From the NCBI RefSeq assembly GCF_003369795.1, contig NZ_CP026730.1, positions 5,075,001-5,139,000 of the forward strand: 64,000 bases of DNA. The letters are read 5' to 3'. Below, piece by piece: positions 50,629 through 60,021 of this stretch. This stretch comes from Streptomyces sp. CB09001 (lineage in GTDB: Bacteria > Actinomycetota > Actinomycetes > Streptomycetales > Streptomycetaceae). How positions within the stretch are numbered: the stretch's first letter is position 1; each line of letters starts with the position of its first letter. Under the pieces are notes generated by a model that had not been told where the DNA came from, made no database searches, and was given only the letters and a program-made list of their open reading frames with translations. Both the position numbers and the translations under genes were made by a program.

Positions 50629-53600
50629 CTACCCGTCTGACGTCTTGCCACCCGAACGGGGGGCGCCCACCGTCGCTCCGGCCTTCACTCCGTTGTCCTT
50701 CGCGCCCCCGGGCGCCTCGAACGACTCCAGCGCCTCCAGCACGTCCTGGACCCGGGAGATCTCCGCGTTGATGTCCTCGCGCCGCCGGACCAGCACCTCC
50801 AGCTCGCGCTTGCCCTCGTCGACCGTGTGCCGGGCCTCGCGGACCGCCTCGGCCTTCAGCTCCTCGGCCTCGCGGACCAGGGTGGCCTTCTTCTGCTCGG
50901 CCTCCTTGAGCAGCCCCTCGGCCTTCTTGACGGCGGCGATGCGCACCTTGCCGGCCTCGGAGTTGGCCTCCGACACCAGCTCCTTGGCCTTCGCCTCCGC
51001 CTTCGAGAGCTGCTCCTCGGCGGCCTTGATGAGCGCGTCGCAGCGGTCGCCGGCCGACTTCATCGTCTCGGCGGCCTCGCGGCGGGCCCGCTCGTGCAGC
51101 TCCTCGATCTCGGAGGTGAGCCGCTCGCGCAGCTCCTCCGCGCGCTCCCTTATGGCGGTCGCGTCCCGACGGGCGCCGACCAGCAGCTCGTCCGCGTCCG
51201 TACGGGCCTTCTCCACCCGGGAGTTGCCCTCGACCGTCGCCTCCTGGACGATCCGGTCGGCCTCCGAGCGGGCCGCGCCGACCATCGTGTCGGCCTGCGA
51301 CTCGGCGTCCGCGGTGGTCTTCTGGGCCTGCTGCTGCGCCTCGGTGAGCAGCTTGTCGGCCTCGGCGGTGGTCTCCGTGATGAGCGTGTCGACCTGCTCG
51401 GCCGCCTCCGAGCGCCGCTTGTTGGCGCTTTTGCGGGCCTCGTCGAGGGTGCGCTCGGCCTCCTCGCGGGCGGCCGTGGTGACCCGCTCGGCCTCCGCCG
51501 CCGCCTCGCGGCGGACCCGGTCCGCCTCGGTGCGGATCCGCTCGGCGTGCTGCTGCGCGGAGCCGACGGTGCCGGCGGCCTCGGCCCGCAGCCGCTCCGC
51601 CTCCCCGGTGGCGTCCGAGACCAGCTGCTCGGCCCGGGCGCTCGCCTCGGCCCGTACCCGGTCGGCCTCGGCGATCGTCTCGGTGCGCAGCCGCTCCGCC
51701 TCGGTGGCCGCCTCGGTCCTGAGCCGCTCGGACTCGCTCGCCGCCTCGGCGCTGACGCGCTCCGCCTCCGCGAGCGTCTCCGCCCGGAGCCGGTCGGTCT
51801 CGGCCGCCGTTTCCGTGGTGAGCCGCTCCGCCTCGGAACGCGCCTCGGTGATCAGTGTGTCCGCCTGCGTCGCCGCGTCGGACCGGATGCGGTTGGCGTC
51901 CTCGCGGGCGTCGGCCCGGGTGCGCGACGCGGACTGCTCGGCCTCGGCGATGGCGTCGGAGGCCTCCGTGCGCACACGCTGGGCATGCTCGTTGACGTCC
52001 GCGCGGATCCGGTCGGCCTCGGTGATGGCCTCGGACACGGTCCGCTCGGCCAGCGCATTGGCGGCCTCGGTCTCCTCCTGCGCCTCGCGCCTGAGGCGTC
52101 CGGCGTCCTCGCTCGCCCGCTCCCGCTCCGCGTAGGCGTCGGCGCGGACCCGGTCCGCCTCCTCCTCGGCCTCGCGCCGGGTGCGCTCGGCCGCGTGCTC
52201 GGCGGCACTGCGCAGCCCGGTGATCTCCTCCTGGGCCTGCTCGTGCAGCCCGGCGACCGATTCCCGTACCTGCGCCGCGTGCTGCTCGGCGGCCGACACC
52301 ATCTCGGTGGCGCGCCGGTCGGCCTCCTCGACCAGCCGGACCGCCTCGGTCTGGGCCTCCTCCACGCGGTTGCGGGCCGAGGCCAGCAGCTCCTCGCTCT
52401 GCTCGCGGGCCCGCTCACGCTCCTGGTCGGCCTCCTGCCGGGCCGAGCCGAGCAGTTCCTCCGCCTCGCGGCGGCGCCGGGCGGCCTCCTCCTGGGCGGC
52501 GGCCAGCGCCTCGGACGCCTCGGCCGCGATGCGCTCGGCGGCGGTCTGCGCCTCCGCCCGCACCCGGTCGGCGCTCTCCTGCGCCTCCGACTTCAGCCGC
52601 TCGGCCTCGCTCGCGGCCTCGGTACGCAGCCGTACGGCCACGGCCTCGCCCTCGGCGCGGGAGGCGGACGCGTCCGCGGCGGCCTCGGTGCGCAGCCGCT
52701 CGGCCTCCGTCTCGGCCTGCTGCTGGAGCGTACGGATCCGCTCCGCCGCCTCCGCGCGCAGCCGCTCGCTCTCCTCGGCGGCCTCGCGGCGGATCCGCTC
52801 GCCCTCCTCGCGGGCCCCGCTCAGTGCCTCCTCGGCCGCGGTGCGGCGCTCCTCGGCCTCGGTGTGCAGCCGCGTCAGCTCCTCGGCGGCCTCCTCCCGC
52901 CGGGCCTCGACGGCGCGCTCGGTCTCCTCGCGCAGCTCGCGGGCGGCCCGCTCGGCATCCGCCTGGAGCTCCTCCACCCGCTCGGCGGCCTCCACGCGGT
53001 GCCGCTCGGCCTCCGCGCGGGTGCGCTCCAGGGTCTCCTCGGCCTGCCGACGAAGGGTCGTCGCCCGCTCGATGGCCTCGGTGCGAACCTTCTCGCTGTC
53101 CGCCGTCGCGGTCTGCCGCAGCTCGTCCGCGTCCGCCTTGGCTTTGGCGAGCAGCTCCTCGGCGGACTTCGCCGCCTCCTCGATCTGCGCCACGGCCTCC
53201 TTGCGGGCCTCGGCGCGGATCTTCTCGCCCTCGGCGACGGCGTCCGCCCGCAGCTGCTCGGCCTCGCCGCGCAGCCGGCGCGCCTCCTCCTGCAGCTCGA
53301 CCGTCTTGGCGCGGTACTCCTTGGTGTCGTCCTTCGCCGCGCCCTTGAGCTGCTCGGCGATGTCGTGCGCCTCGGCCCGCAGCCGGTCCGCCTCGGCCTC
53401 GGCCTCGGTGCGGATCCGCTCGGCCTCCTCGGTGGCGGCCTTCGTGGTGCGCTTGGCGTCCTCCGACGCCTTGTTCAGCACGTCCTCGGCCGTCTTGGCC
53501 GCCTTGGACAGCTGGGTGGCCGACTCCTCGGCGGTGATCGTGCGGGCCTTCTCGGCGGCCTCGGCGACGACCCGCTCGGCCTCGGCACGGGCGTCCGCGA

Positions 53601-54609
53601 CCACCTGCTCGGCCTCGGACCTGGTGGACTCGGCGTCCTTGGTGGCCTCGCCGACCAGCCGGGCGACCTGCTCCTTGGCGGTGCGGGTGCGCTGCTCGTT
53701 GGTCGCCTCGGCGCTCGACAGGGCCTTGGCCGCGGCCTCCTCGGCCTCGGCGACCACCTTCTCGGCCTCGGCCTGCGCCTTGCGCAGCGCCTCCTCGGCC
53801 TCCGACATGCGCCGCTCGGCGGCCCGGCTCAGCTCCTGGACCTCGCGCCGGGTGGACTCCGACTCGGTGGCGGTGGAGCTGCGCAGCTGCTCCGCGTGGT
53901 CGGTGGCCTCCTGCGCCTGCGTCGAGGCGGCGTTCAGCAGCCGCTCCGCGTCGGTGCGCGCCCGGCGCAGGATCTGCTCGGCCTCGGCGCGGGCGCTCTC
54001 CGCGTCGCTCCGCAGCCGCTGGCGGGCCTCGGCGGTCAGCCGCTCGGCCTCCGCGCGGGCCGCGGTCATGGCCTGCTCGGCCTCGGCCCGGGACTCGTCG
54101 AGCAGGCGCCGGGCCTGCTGCTCGGTGCGGGCGCGCAGCTGCTCGGCCCAGGCCACGTTCTCGTTGACGTGCGACTCGACGGTCTGCCGGCGCTCGGCCA
54201 GCTCCTGGTCGAGCTGCTGGCGGCGGGTGACCGCCTCCTGGTGCAGCTCCGCCTGGAGCCGGGCGGCCTGCTCGGCGTGCTCCTGGAGGATCCGCTGGGT
54301 CTGCGCCCGCGCCTGGCTCAGCTCCCGCTCCGCGTCGGCGCGCAGCTGGTCGGCCTGCGTCTGCGCGTTGCGCAGCAACTGCTCGGCCTGGTACCCGATG
54401 TCGCCGCCGTCGAAGGCGGGCCGGGACATGATGGTGCGCCGCGCCTCGTGCAGCTTGGCGCGCAGCACCTCGACCTGGTAGCCGAGGTCCTCGGCGTGCT
54501 GGATCGCCTTTTCCCGCTCGGTCTTCAGCCGCTTCATCTCGGCCTCGAACCGAGAGAGGTGGTCGACGTCAGCCGCCGGCTCTCGCTCCTGGCTCTCGTA
54601 GCCCCGCAC
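50629..54609 (-). CDS. scy: Giant coiled-coil polarity protein Scy
   Basis: 1326 aa. A short N-terminal region (YESQEREPAADVDHLSRFEA) precedes more than 1200 residues of almost continuous coiled coil composed mainly of Ala, Glu, Arg and Thr, with recurring EAERLRTEA-like words; the repeat spacing in this family is about 51 residues. Scy organises the tip polarity centre of Streptomyces with DivIVA and FilP and sets branch number. C-terminal motif KRELEVLVRRREDINAEI (from residue 1267), then a Gly/Lys tail. GTG 54609 is chosen because it gives the known length; the in-frame TTG at 54639 is less likely. Confidence 0.95.
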   Translation of the reverse strand: MRGYESQEREPAADVDHLSRFEAEMKRLKTEREKAIQHAEDLGYQVEVLRAKLHEARRTIMSRPAFDGGDIGYQAEQLLRNAQTQADQLRADAERELSQARAQTQRILQEHAEQAARLQAELHQEAVTRRQQLDQELAERRQTVESHVNENVAWAEQLRARTEQQARRLLDESRAEAEQAMTAARAEAERLTAEARQRLRSDAESARAEAEQILRRARTDAERLLNAASTQAQEATDHAEQLRSSTATESESTRREVQELSRAAERRMSEAEEALRKAQAEAEKVVAEAEEAAAKALSSAEATNEQRTRTAKEQVARLVGEATKDAESTRSEAEQVVADARAEAERVVAEAAEKARTITAEESATQLSKAAKTAEDVLNKASEDAKRTTKAATEEAERIRTEAEAEADRLRAEAHDIAEQLKGAAKDDTKEYRAKTVELQEEARRLRGEAEQLRADAVAEGEKIRAEARKEAVAQIEEAAKSAEELLAKAKADADELRQTATADSEKVRTEAIERATTLRRQAEETLERTRAEAERHRVEAAERVEELQADAERAARELREETERAVEARREEAAEELTRLHTEAEERRTAAEEALSGAREEGERIRREAAEESERLRAEAAERIRTLQQQAETEAERLRTEAAADASASRAEGEAVAVRLRTEAASEAERLKSEAQESADRVRAEAQTAAERIAAEASEALAAAQEEAARRRREAEELLGSARQEADQERERAREQSEELLASARNRVEEAQTEAVRLVEEADRRATEMVSAAEQHAAQVRESVAGLHEQAQEEITGLRSAAEHAAERTRREAEEEADRVRADAYAERERASEDAGRLRREAQEETEAANALAERTVSEAITEADRIRADVNEHAQRVRTEASDAIAEAEQSASRTRADAREDANRIRSDAATQADTLITEARSEAERLTTETAAETDRLRAETLAEAERVSAEAASESERLRTEAATEAERLRTETIAEADRVRAEASARAEQLVSDATGEAERLRAEAAGTVGSAQQHAERIRTEADRVRREAAAEAERVTTAAREEAERTLDEARKSANKRRSEAAEQVDTLITETTAEADKLLTEAQQQAQKTTADAESQADTMVGAARSEADRIVQEATVEGNSRVEKARTDADELLVGARRDATAIRERAEELRERLTSEIEELHERARREAAETMKSAGDRCDALIKAAEEQLSKAEAKAKELVSEANSEAGKVRIAAVKKAEGLLKEAEQKKATLVREAEELKAEAVREARHTVDEGKRELEVLVRRREDINAEISRVQDVLEALESFEAPGGAKDNGVKAGATVGAPRSGGKTSDG

Positions 54610-54842
54610 TGCGCGGTCCCATCCGTCCCCTGGTCGCAAATCTTCCCGAACGAGCTCCGTCCGTCCGCCGAACGGGGCCCCCGGGGAATGGTGTCAGATC
54701 AACGGCGGAGCATGTGCTGCTGCCCCGTCGCCCGCCCCCCGAAACACGACCCCGGCGGTCCCGGCGCCGGAGACGACAGGACCGGGTCACCCTGGACTGA
54801 GCGGCGACCGCACCCAACCCTACCGGCCCATATGTACGAGGG

Positions 54843-55283
54843 TCAGTGCTCAGGTGACTCAACGGCCGCCGAAGTGACCAGTTCTGTCAGTACGCCATGG
54901 CAGTCCTTGGGGTGCAGGAAGGTGATCCGCGACCCCATGGAACCGCGCCGGGGCTCGTCGTACAGAACGCGTACGCCCTTGTCGCGGATGTCCGCGGCGT
55001 CCGCGTCCACGTCCGCCGTACCGAACGCGATGTGGTGGACGCCCTCGCCGTTCTTCGCGAGCCACTTGCCGACCGCGGAGTCCTCGCGGGTCGGCTCCAG
55101 GAGCTGGAGGTACGAGGCGCCCCCGTCCGACGTATCGTTGATCTTGAGCATGGCCTCCCGGACCCCCTGCTCCTCGTTGACCTCGGTGTGGAACACCTCG
55201 AAGCCGTAGGTGGCACGGTAGAACCCGACGGTCGCGTCGAGGTCGTGGCAGGCGATTCCGATGTGGTCGATTCGCGTCAGCAT
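54843..55283 (-). CDS. mce: Methylmalonyl-CoA epimerase
   Basis: 146 aa, a vicinal-oxygen-chelate fold. Metal ligands are H7 (RIDHIGIA), H84 (GVHHIAFG) and E134 (VLTELV). Interconverts (S)- and (R)-methylmalonyl-CoA for the B12-dependent mutase. Divergent from the thiolase gene with a 149-bp gap. In Streptomyces this feeds polyketide extender units or propionate use. Confidence 0.95.
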   Translation of the reverse strand: MLTRIDHIGIACHDLDATVGFYRATYGFEVFHTEVNEEQGVREAMLKINDTSDGGASYLQLLEPTREDSAVGKWLAKNGEGVHHIAFGTADVDADAADIRDKGVRVLYDEPRRGSMGSRITFLHPKDCHGVLTELVTSAAVESPEH

Positions 55284-55432
55284 GGTTTCAGTGCAGCGCT
55301 CCGGAGGTGGTTACGCAACGTGCGCGCGATCACACCGACAGCCCGGTGACGGGCGGGATACCGCTCAGTACATTCGAGTAAACCCTCGTTCACTCCTCGG
55401 CCTGTGCGGGCCGGAAAAGGGGACCGCAGCTC

Positions 55433-56665
55433 ATGTCTTCTGGAACCACTGAAACCTCTGGAACCTCTGGAACGAACGGCACGACCTCTGTCGTCGTCGC
55501 GGGTGCCCGCACCCCGATGGGGCGGCTGCTCGGCTCCCTGAAGTCCTTCAGCGGGGCCGACCTCGGCGGATTCGCGATCAAGGCCGCCCTCGACCGCGCC
55601 GGGATCGGCGGCGACCAGGTCCAGTACGTGATCATGGGGCAGGTGCTCCAGGCCGGCGCCGGGCAGATCCCCGCCCGCCAGGCCGCCGTCAAGGCCGGCA
55701 TCCCCATGAGCGTCCCCGCGCTCACGATCAACAAGGTCTGCCTCTCCGGCCTCGACGCCATCGCGCTCGCCGACCAGCTCATTCGCGCGGGTGAATTCGA
55801 CGTGATCGTCGCGGGCGGCCAGGAGTCCATGACCAACGCCCCGCACCTGCTCCCCAAGTCCCGCGAGGGCTACAAGTACGGCGCGGTCCAGATGATCGAC
55901 GCCATGGCGTACGACGGCCTGACCGACGCCTTCGAGGACATCGCCATGGGCGAGTCCACGGAGAAGCACAACACCCGGCTCGGCATCGAGCGCGCCGCCC
56001 AGGACGAGATCGCCGCCCTGTCCCACCAGCGCGCCGCCGCCGCCCAGAAGAACGGCGTCTTCGAGGCCGAGATCACCCCGGTCGAGATCCCGCAGCGCAA
56101 GGGCGACCCGGTGCTGTTCAGCAAGGACGAGGGCATCCGCGGCGACACCACCGCCGAGTCGCTCGGCAGGCTCCGCCCGGCCTTCGCCAAGGACGGCACC
56201 ATCACCGCGGGCTCCTCCTCGCAGATCTCCGACGGCGCGGCGGCCGTGGTCGTCATGAGCCGGGCCAAGGCCGAGGAACTGGGCTTGGAGTGGATCGCGG
56301 AGATCGGCGCCCACGGCAATGTCGCGGGCCCCGACAACTCTTTGCAGTCGCAGCCGTCGAACGCCATCCGGCACGCCCTGAAGAAGGAGGGCCTGGAGGT
56401 CGGCGACCTCGACCTCATCGAGATCAACGAGGCCTTCGCGGCCGTCGCCGTGCAGTCAATGAAGGACCTCGGCGTGTCCACCGAAAAGGTGAACGTCAAC
56501 GGCGGTGCCATCGCCCTCGGGCACCCGATCGGCATGTCCGGAGCCCGGCTGGTGCTGCACCTCGCCCTGGAACTGAAGCGGCGCGGCGGCGGCATCGGCG
56601 CGGCGGCGCTGTGCGGCGGCGGCGGTCAGGGCGACGCGCTGATCGTGCGGGTGCCCGGGGCCTGA
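55433..56665 (+). CDS. Acetyl-CoA acetyltransferase (thiolase)
   Basis: 410 aa. Active-site Cys103 (INKVCLSGLDAIA), NEAFAAV, the GHPIGMSGARL histidine loop and the C-terminal CGGGGQG Cys. Condenses two acetyl-CoA or cleaves acetoacetyl-CoA. The N-terminus has a Ser/Thr/Gly stretch (SSGTTETSGTSGTNGTTS) not found in most thiolases. GGGGA lies upstream of ATG. The stop lies inside a 19-bp tandem duplication. Confidence 0.95.
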   Translation: MSSGTTETSGTSGTNGTTSVVVAGARTPMGRLLGSLKSFSGADLGGFAIKAALDRAGIGGDQVQYVIMGQVLQAGAGQIPARQAAVKAGIPMSVPALTINKVCLSGLDAIALADQLIRAGEFDVIVAGGQESMTNAPHLLPKSREGYKYGAVQMIDAMAYDGLTDAFEDIAMGESTEKHNTRLGIERAAQDEIAALSHQRAAAAQKNGVFEAEITPVEIPQRKGDPVLFSKDEGIRGDTTAESLGRLRPAFAKDGTITAGSSSQISDGAAAVVVMSRAKAEELGLEWIAEIGAHGNVAGPDNSLQSQPSNAIRHALKKEGLEVGDLDLIEINEAFAAVAVQSMKDLGVSTEKVNVNGGAIALGHPIGMSGARLVLHLALELKRRGGGIGAAALCGGGGQGDALIVRVPGA

Positions 56666-56759
56666 CCCCAAGACCGGGGCCTGACCCCAAGACACGAGAT
56701 CTCGCCAGAGGTACGAGACCTCACCGCGAGACCTCACCGAACGGAGTTGAACGGAGCTG
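56656..56759 (+). repeat. Series of short tandem duplications between the thiolase gene and meaB
   Basis: CGGGGCCTGACCCCAAGAC twice (56656-56674, 56675-56693), CGAGACCTCACCG twice (56714-56726, 56727-56739), and AACGGAGTTG then AACGGAGCTG (56740-56759). The thiolase stop is in the first unit and the meaB ribosome site in the last. Confidence 0.9.
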
Positions 56760-56761
56760 TG

Positions 56762-57718
56762 ATGCAGGACGTCTCCTCACTGGTGGCCCAGGCCCGAGAA
56801 GGCCGGCCGCGGGCCGTGGCCCGGCTGATCTCCCTGGTGGAGGGGGCGTCCCCGCAGCTCAGGGAGGTCATGGAGACGCTCGCGCCGCTCACCGGCAACG
56901 CGTACGTCGTCGGCCTGACCGGCTCCCCGGGCGTCGGCAAGTCGACGTCCACCTCGGCGCTGGTCACGGCGTACCGCAAGCAGGGCAGGCGGGTCGGCGT
57001 CCTCGCCGTCGACCCGTCCTCCCCCTTCTCCGGCGGCGCCCTGCTCGGCGACCGCGTGCGGATGTCGGAGCACGCCTCCGACCCGGGGGTCTACATCCGC
57101 TCCATGGCGACCCGCGGCCACCTCGGCGGGCTCGCCTGGGCCGCACCGCAGGCGATCCGCGTGCTGGACGCGGCCGGCTGCGACGTGATCCTGGTGGAGA
57201 CGGTGGGCGTCGGCCAGTCGGAGGTCGAGATCGCCTCCCAGGCCGACACCTCCGTCGTCCTGCTCGCCCCCGGCATGGGCGACGGCATCCAGGCGGCCAA
57301 GGCCGGAATCCTGGAGATCGGCGACGTCTACGTCGTCAACAAGGCCGACCGCGACGGCGCCGACGCCACCGCCCGCGAGCTGAACCACATGCTGGGCCTC
57401 GGCGAGGCCCGCGCCGCAGGCGACTGGCGGCCGCCCATCGTCAAGACGGTCGCCGCGCGCGGCGAGGGCGTCGACGAGGTGGTCGAGGCGCTGGAGAAGC
57501 ACCGCGCGTGGATGGAGGAACGGGACGTCCTCACCGAACGCCGCCGGGCCCGGGCCGCCCGCGAGGTCGAGACCATCGCCGTCACCACGCTGCGGGAACG
57601 CATCGGCGACCTGCACGGGGACCGGCGCCTGGGCACCCTGGCCGAGCGCATCGTCGCCGGGGAACTGGACCCGTACCGGGCGGCGGACGAGCTGGTGGCG
57701 GGGCTGACGCGGGGCTGA
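56762..57718 (+). CDS. meaB: Methylmalonyl-CoA mutase-associated GTPase MeaB
   Basis: 318 aa. G3E-type P-loop GTPase: Walker A GLTGSPGVGKSTSTSAL, DPSSPFSGGALLGDRVRM, ETVGVGQSEVEIA and the base-recognition NKAD. Protects and gates B12 loading of methylmalonyl-CoA mutase. ATG 56762 has GGAG 5 nt upstream; GTG 56759 is also possible. Its partners mce and a cobalamin adenosyltransferase are also in this window; the mutase itself is not. Confidence 0.95.
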   Translation: MQDVSSLVAQAREGRPRAVARLISLVEGASPQLREVMETLAPLTGNAYVVGLTGSPGVGKSTSTSALVTAYRKQGRRVGVLAVDPSSPFSGGALLGDRVRMSEHASDPGVYIRSMATRGHLGGLAWAAPQAIRVLDAAGCDVILVETVGVGQSEVEIASQADTSVVLLAPGMGDGIQAAKAGILEIGDVYVVNKADRDGADATARELNHMLGLGEARAAGDWRPPIVKTVAARGEGVDEVVEALEKHRAWMEERDVLTERRRARAAREVETIAVTTLRERIGDLHGDRRLGTLAERIVAGELDPYRAADELVAGLTRG

Positions 57719-57794
57719 CGGGGGCTGAGCGGTGCGGGGTGGCTTTCTGGCGTACGGCTTCTCTCGCCCCCGCCGCCCCTTCCCATTCCCGTCC

Positions 57795-57864
57795 CTGGGG
57801 GCTGCCGCCCCCAAACCCCCGCTTTCGGCCTGAACGGCCTCGTCCTCAAACGCCGGACAGGCTA
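57795..57864. repeat. Dispersed Streptomyces intergenic repeat
   Basis: Contains TGGGGGCTGCCGCCCCCA (a hairpin), then GCTTTCGGCCTGAACGGCCT and CGTCCTCAAACGCCGGACAG, a sequence combination I recall between many Streptomyces genes. It fills part of the 261-bp meaB-MFS gap and may act as a terminator. Confidence 0.65.
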
Positions 57865-57979
57865 GAATCCCCCGCGTGTTCCTCCTCTTGGCCTAGGGCC
57901 CGCCCCGCACGCGACCGCCGCATCCGGCCGTCGCGCGCATCGGCGTCCCCCAGTTGCCTCCTGCAGAGGAACCCTTCGC

Positions 57980-59272
57980 GTGTCCACGCCACTCTCGCGG
58001 CCCTCGTACGCCGCTGTACTCCGCGTCCCCCATGCCCGCCGCACGTTCGCGGCCGCCCTCGTCGGGCGGCTGTCGTACGGCACGGTCTCCCTCTCCCTGA
58101 TGCTCTCCCTGACCCGGTCCACCGGGTCGTACGCCGTGGCCGGGCTGGTCATGGCGCTCTTCGGCGCCACGAGCGTCTTCCTGTCCCCCTACCGTGCGTC
58201 CCTCGTCGACCGGCACGGTCCGCGCCGGGCCCTGCTGCCCATGGCCCTGCTCTACGCCGCCCTGCTCTGCGTGCTGGCGGCGGCCTGCCGTCCGGGCACC
58301 TCGGAGGCCGTCCTCGCGGTGACCGCCGGGCTCGCGGGCGCCTGCACGCCCCCGCTCGGCCCCACGATGCGCGCGGTGTGGGCCGAACTGCTGCCGAACC
58401 GGCGGCTGTTGCAGCGGGCCTACAGCGTGGACGGCGTCGCCGAGGAACTGCTCTTCGTCTCCGGCCCGCTCCTGGTCGGCGGCATCGTCGCCGTCGCCTC
58501 GCCGGTGGTCGGCGTCGTGCTCAGCGCGGTGCTGGTGGCGGTCGGCACGCTCGCCTTCGTCACCTCACCGGCGACCGCGGCGCTGCGCCCGGCGGGGCGG
58601 GGGAAGAGCGACGGCCCCGCACCCGGGCGGGGCGGCCAGGGGCATGGCCGGGCCCTGTTGCAGCCCGTCGTCGTCGCGGCGGCCGTCGGCGTCTCGGTGA
58701 GCGCCGTCGACCTCCTCGTCGTGGCCTTCGCGGGGGAGCGCGGCCTCGGGGACGGCACGGTCGCCTGGGTGCTCGCGGCGCTGTCGGTGGGCTCCGCGGT
58801 CGGCGGTCTCGTCAACGGCGCCGTCGCCTGGAGTTCGCCCACCCGGGCGCGGCTCCCGTTCTTCGCGGCCGGGGTCGGCCTCTGCCTCGCCGCCGCGGGC
58901 CTCGCGCCCGACCTCGGCACGCTGGTCCTGGCCGTCATGTGCGCGGGCCTGTTCGTGGCCCCGGCGCTGACCACGGCGTACCTGATCGCCGACGAGAGCG
59001 TGGCGCCCGGTTTCCGGGTCCGGGCGGGCGCCTGGTGCAACACCGCCGTGAACGCCGGGATGTCGGCAGGCGCCGCTGTGGTGGGGCTGCTGGTGGAACG
59101 GCTGCCGCTGCCGGTGTGCTTCGCGGTCGCCGGCGCGGTCGCCGCGGCGGCGGCACTGGTGCCGGGGTACCGCCGCCGTGGTTCCGCCCGGTCGGGCGGG
59201 GCCGGTCAGTCGTCGTCGGAGTCGCGCACGTCGTCGGCGTCGTCGGAGCCGTCGGAGTCGTCCGCGTCATGA
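57980..59272 (+). CDS. MFS transporter
   Basis: 430 aa with about twelve hydrophobic segments. The loop after helix 2 reads SPYRASLVDRHGPRRALLPM, a major-facilitator signature. Substrate unknown; the layout resembles drug-efflux or uncharacterised MFS proteins. GTG 57980 with GAGGAA 8 nt upstream. The last 22 codons (Ser-rich) lie antisense to the end of the PepSY gene. Confidence 0.85.
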   Translation: MSTPLSRPSYAAVLRVPHARRTFAAALVGRLSYGTVSLSLMLSLTRSTGSYAVAGLVMALFGATSVFLSPYRASLVDRHGPRRALLPMALLYAALLCVLAAACRPGTSEAVLAVTAGLAGACTPPLGPTMRAVWAELLPNRRLLQRAYSVDGVAEELLFVSGPLLVGGIVAVASPVVGVVLSAVLVAVGTLAFVTSPATAALRPAGRGKSDGPAPGRGGQGHGRALLQPVVVAAAVGVSVSAVDLLVVAFAGERGLGDGTVAWVLAALSVGSAVGGLVNGAVAWSSPTRARLPFFAAGVGLCLAAAGLAPDLGTLVLAVMCAGLFVAPALTTAYLIADESVAPGFRVRAGAWCNTAVNAGMSAGAAVVGLLVERLPLPVCFAVAGAVAAAAALVPGYRRRGSARSGGAGQSSSESRTSSASSEPSESSAS

Positions 59273-59946
59273 GCGTCGTCCGCGCGGTCGGCCGTGACCT
59301 TGCCGGTCTTCGGGTCGACCCGCCAGTCCTGCTCACCCGTGCCGGAGGCGTGCGTCTCGACCTCCCAGGCGGGCTTGCCGTCGCCGCGGTATCCGTCCTC
59401 GTCCAGCTCGACGGAGGTGACGGTCCCGTGTCCCGCCGCAGCCTTCGCCGCCTCGGCGGCGTCCACCGACGCGCCCTTCAGGGCCGCGCGCACCTCGGCG
59501 GTGTCGTCCTCGTCGTCGTCCCGCTCCGAACCGAGGATCTTGCCGGTGGCCGGGTCGACCCGGACGCTGTGCCAGGTGCCGTCGCCGGAGAGGACGTCGA
59601 CCTCCCAGGCCGCGCGCTCCCGGCGGTCGTCGCCGTCGTCGTCCCCTTCGTGGTCGTCGTCCTCGTCGTCCTCGTCGTCCAGCTCGGCTGAGACGGCGGT
59701 GCCCGGGGTGTCCGCGAGTGCGGCGGCGACGGCGTCGGCCGCCGTCACCTTCGCGGAGGCGGCACGGACCGCATCGTCGTCACGGTCGTCGGCCTCGTCC
59801 CGTACCCCGCCGTCGTCCGACACGCTCACGTCCGCGCGGGGCGCCGCGCCCCGGTCGTCGTCCCCCGTCGTCGCCAGGGCCGTCGCCGTGCCGCCCCCGA
59901 TCAGTGCGGCGGCGGTGATGGCGGCGATCACGATGTTGCGCTTCAT
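59206..59946 (-). CDS. Secreted Asp-rich protein with two PepSY domains
   Basis: 246 aa. Signal peptide about 1-27 (IVIAAITAAALIGGGTATALA). Two PepSY domains (about 62-143 and 148-225), each with an AAWEVDV or AWEVETH strand and a VDP(A/K)TGK(I/V) turn. Acidic runs lie between and after them (ELDDEDDEDDDHEGDDDGDD and a C-terminal DD-rich tail). It is probably a divalent-cation-binding envelope protein. GGAGGA lies 7 nt before ATG. Divergent from the two-component system at 60082, and so likely its target. Confidence 0.88.
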   Translation of the reverse strand: MKRNIVIAAITAAALIGGGTATALATTGDDDRGAAPRADVSVSDDGGVRDEADDRDDDAVRAASAKVTAADAVAAALADTPGTAVSAELDDEDDEDDDHEGDDDGDDRRERAAWEVDVLSGDGTWHSVRVDPATGKILGSERDDDEDDTAEVRAALKGASVDAAEAAKAAAGHGTVTSVELDEDGYRGDGKPAWEVETHASGTGEQDWRVDPKTGKVTADRADDAHDADDSDGSDDADDVRDSDDD

Positions 59947-60021
59947 GCGGTTTTCCTCCGAGTCGTCAGAGATCATCCAGAGTCCGGCTGTTTCCGGTGA
60001 CTTCACTGTCACGGACCGACG

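Noticed and set aside
50827..55209. Very long open frame antisense to scy
   Set aside because: It mirrors the codon bias of the sense gene; no ribosome site, and a low-complexity product. Long antisense frames are expected in 70+ % GC DNA.
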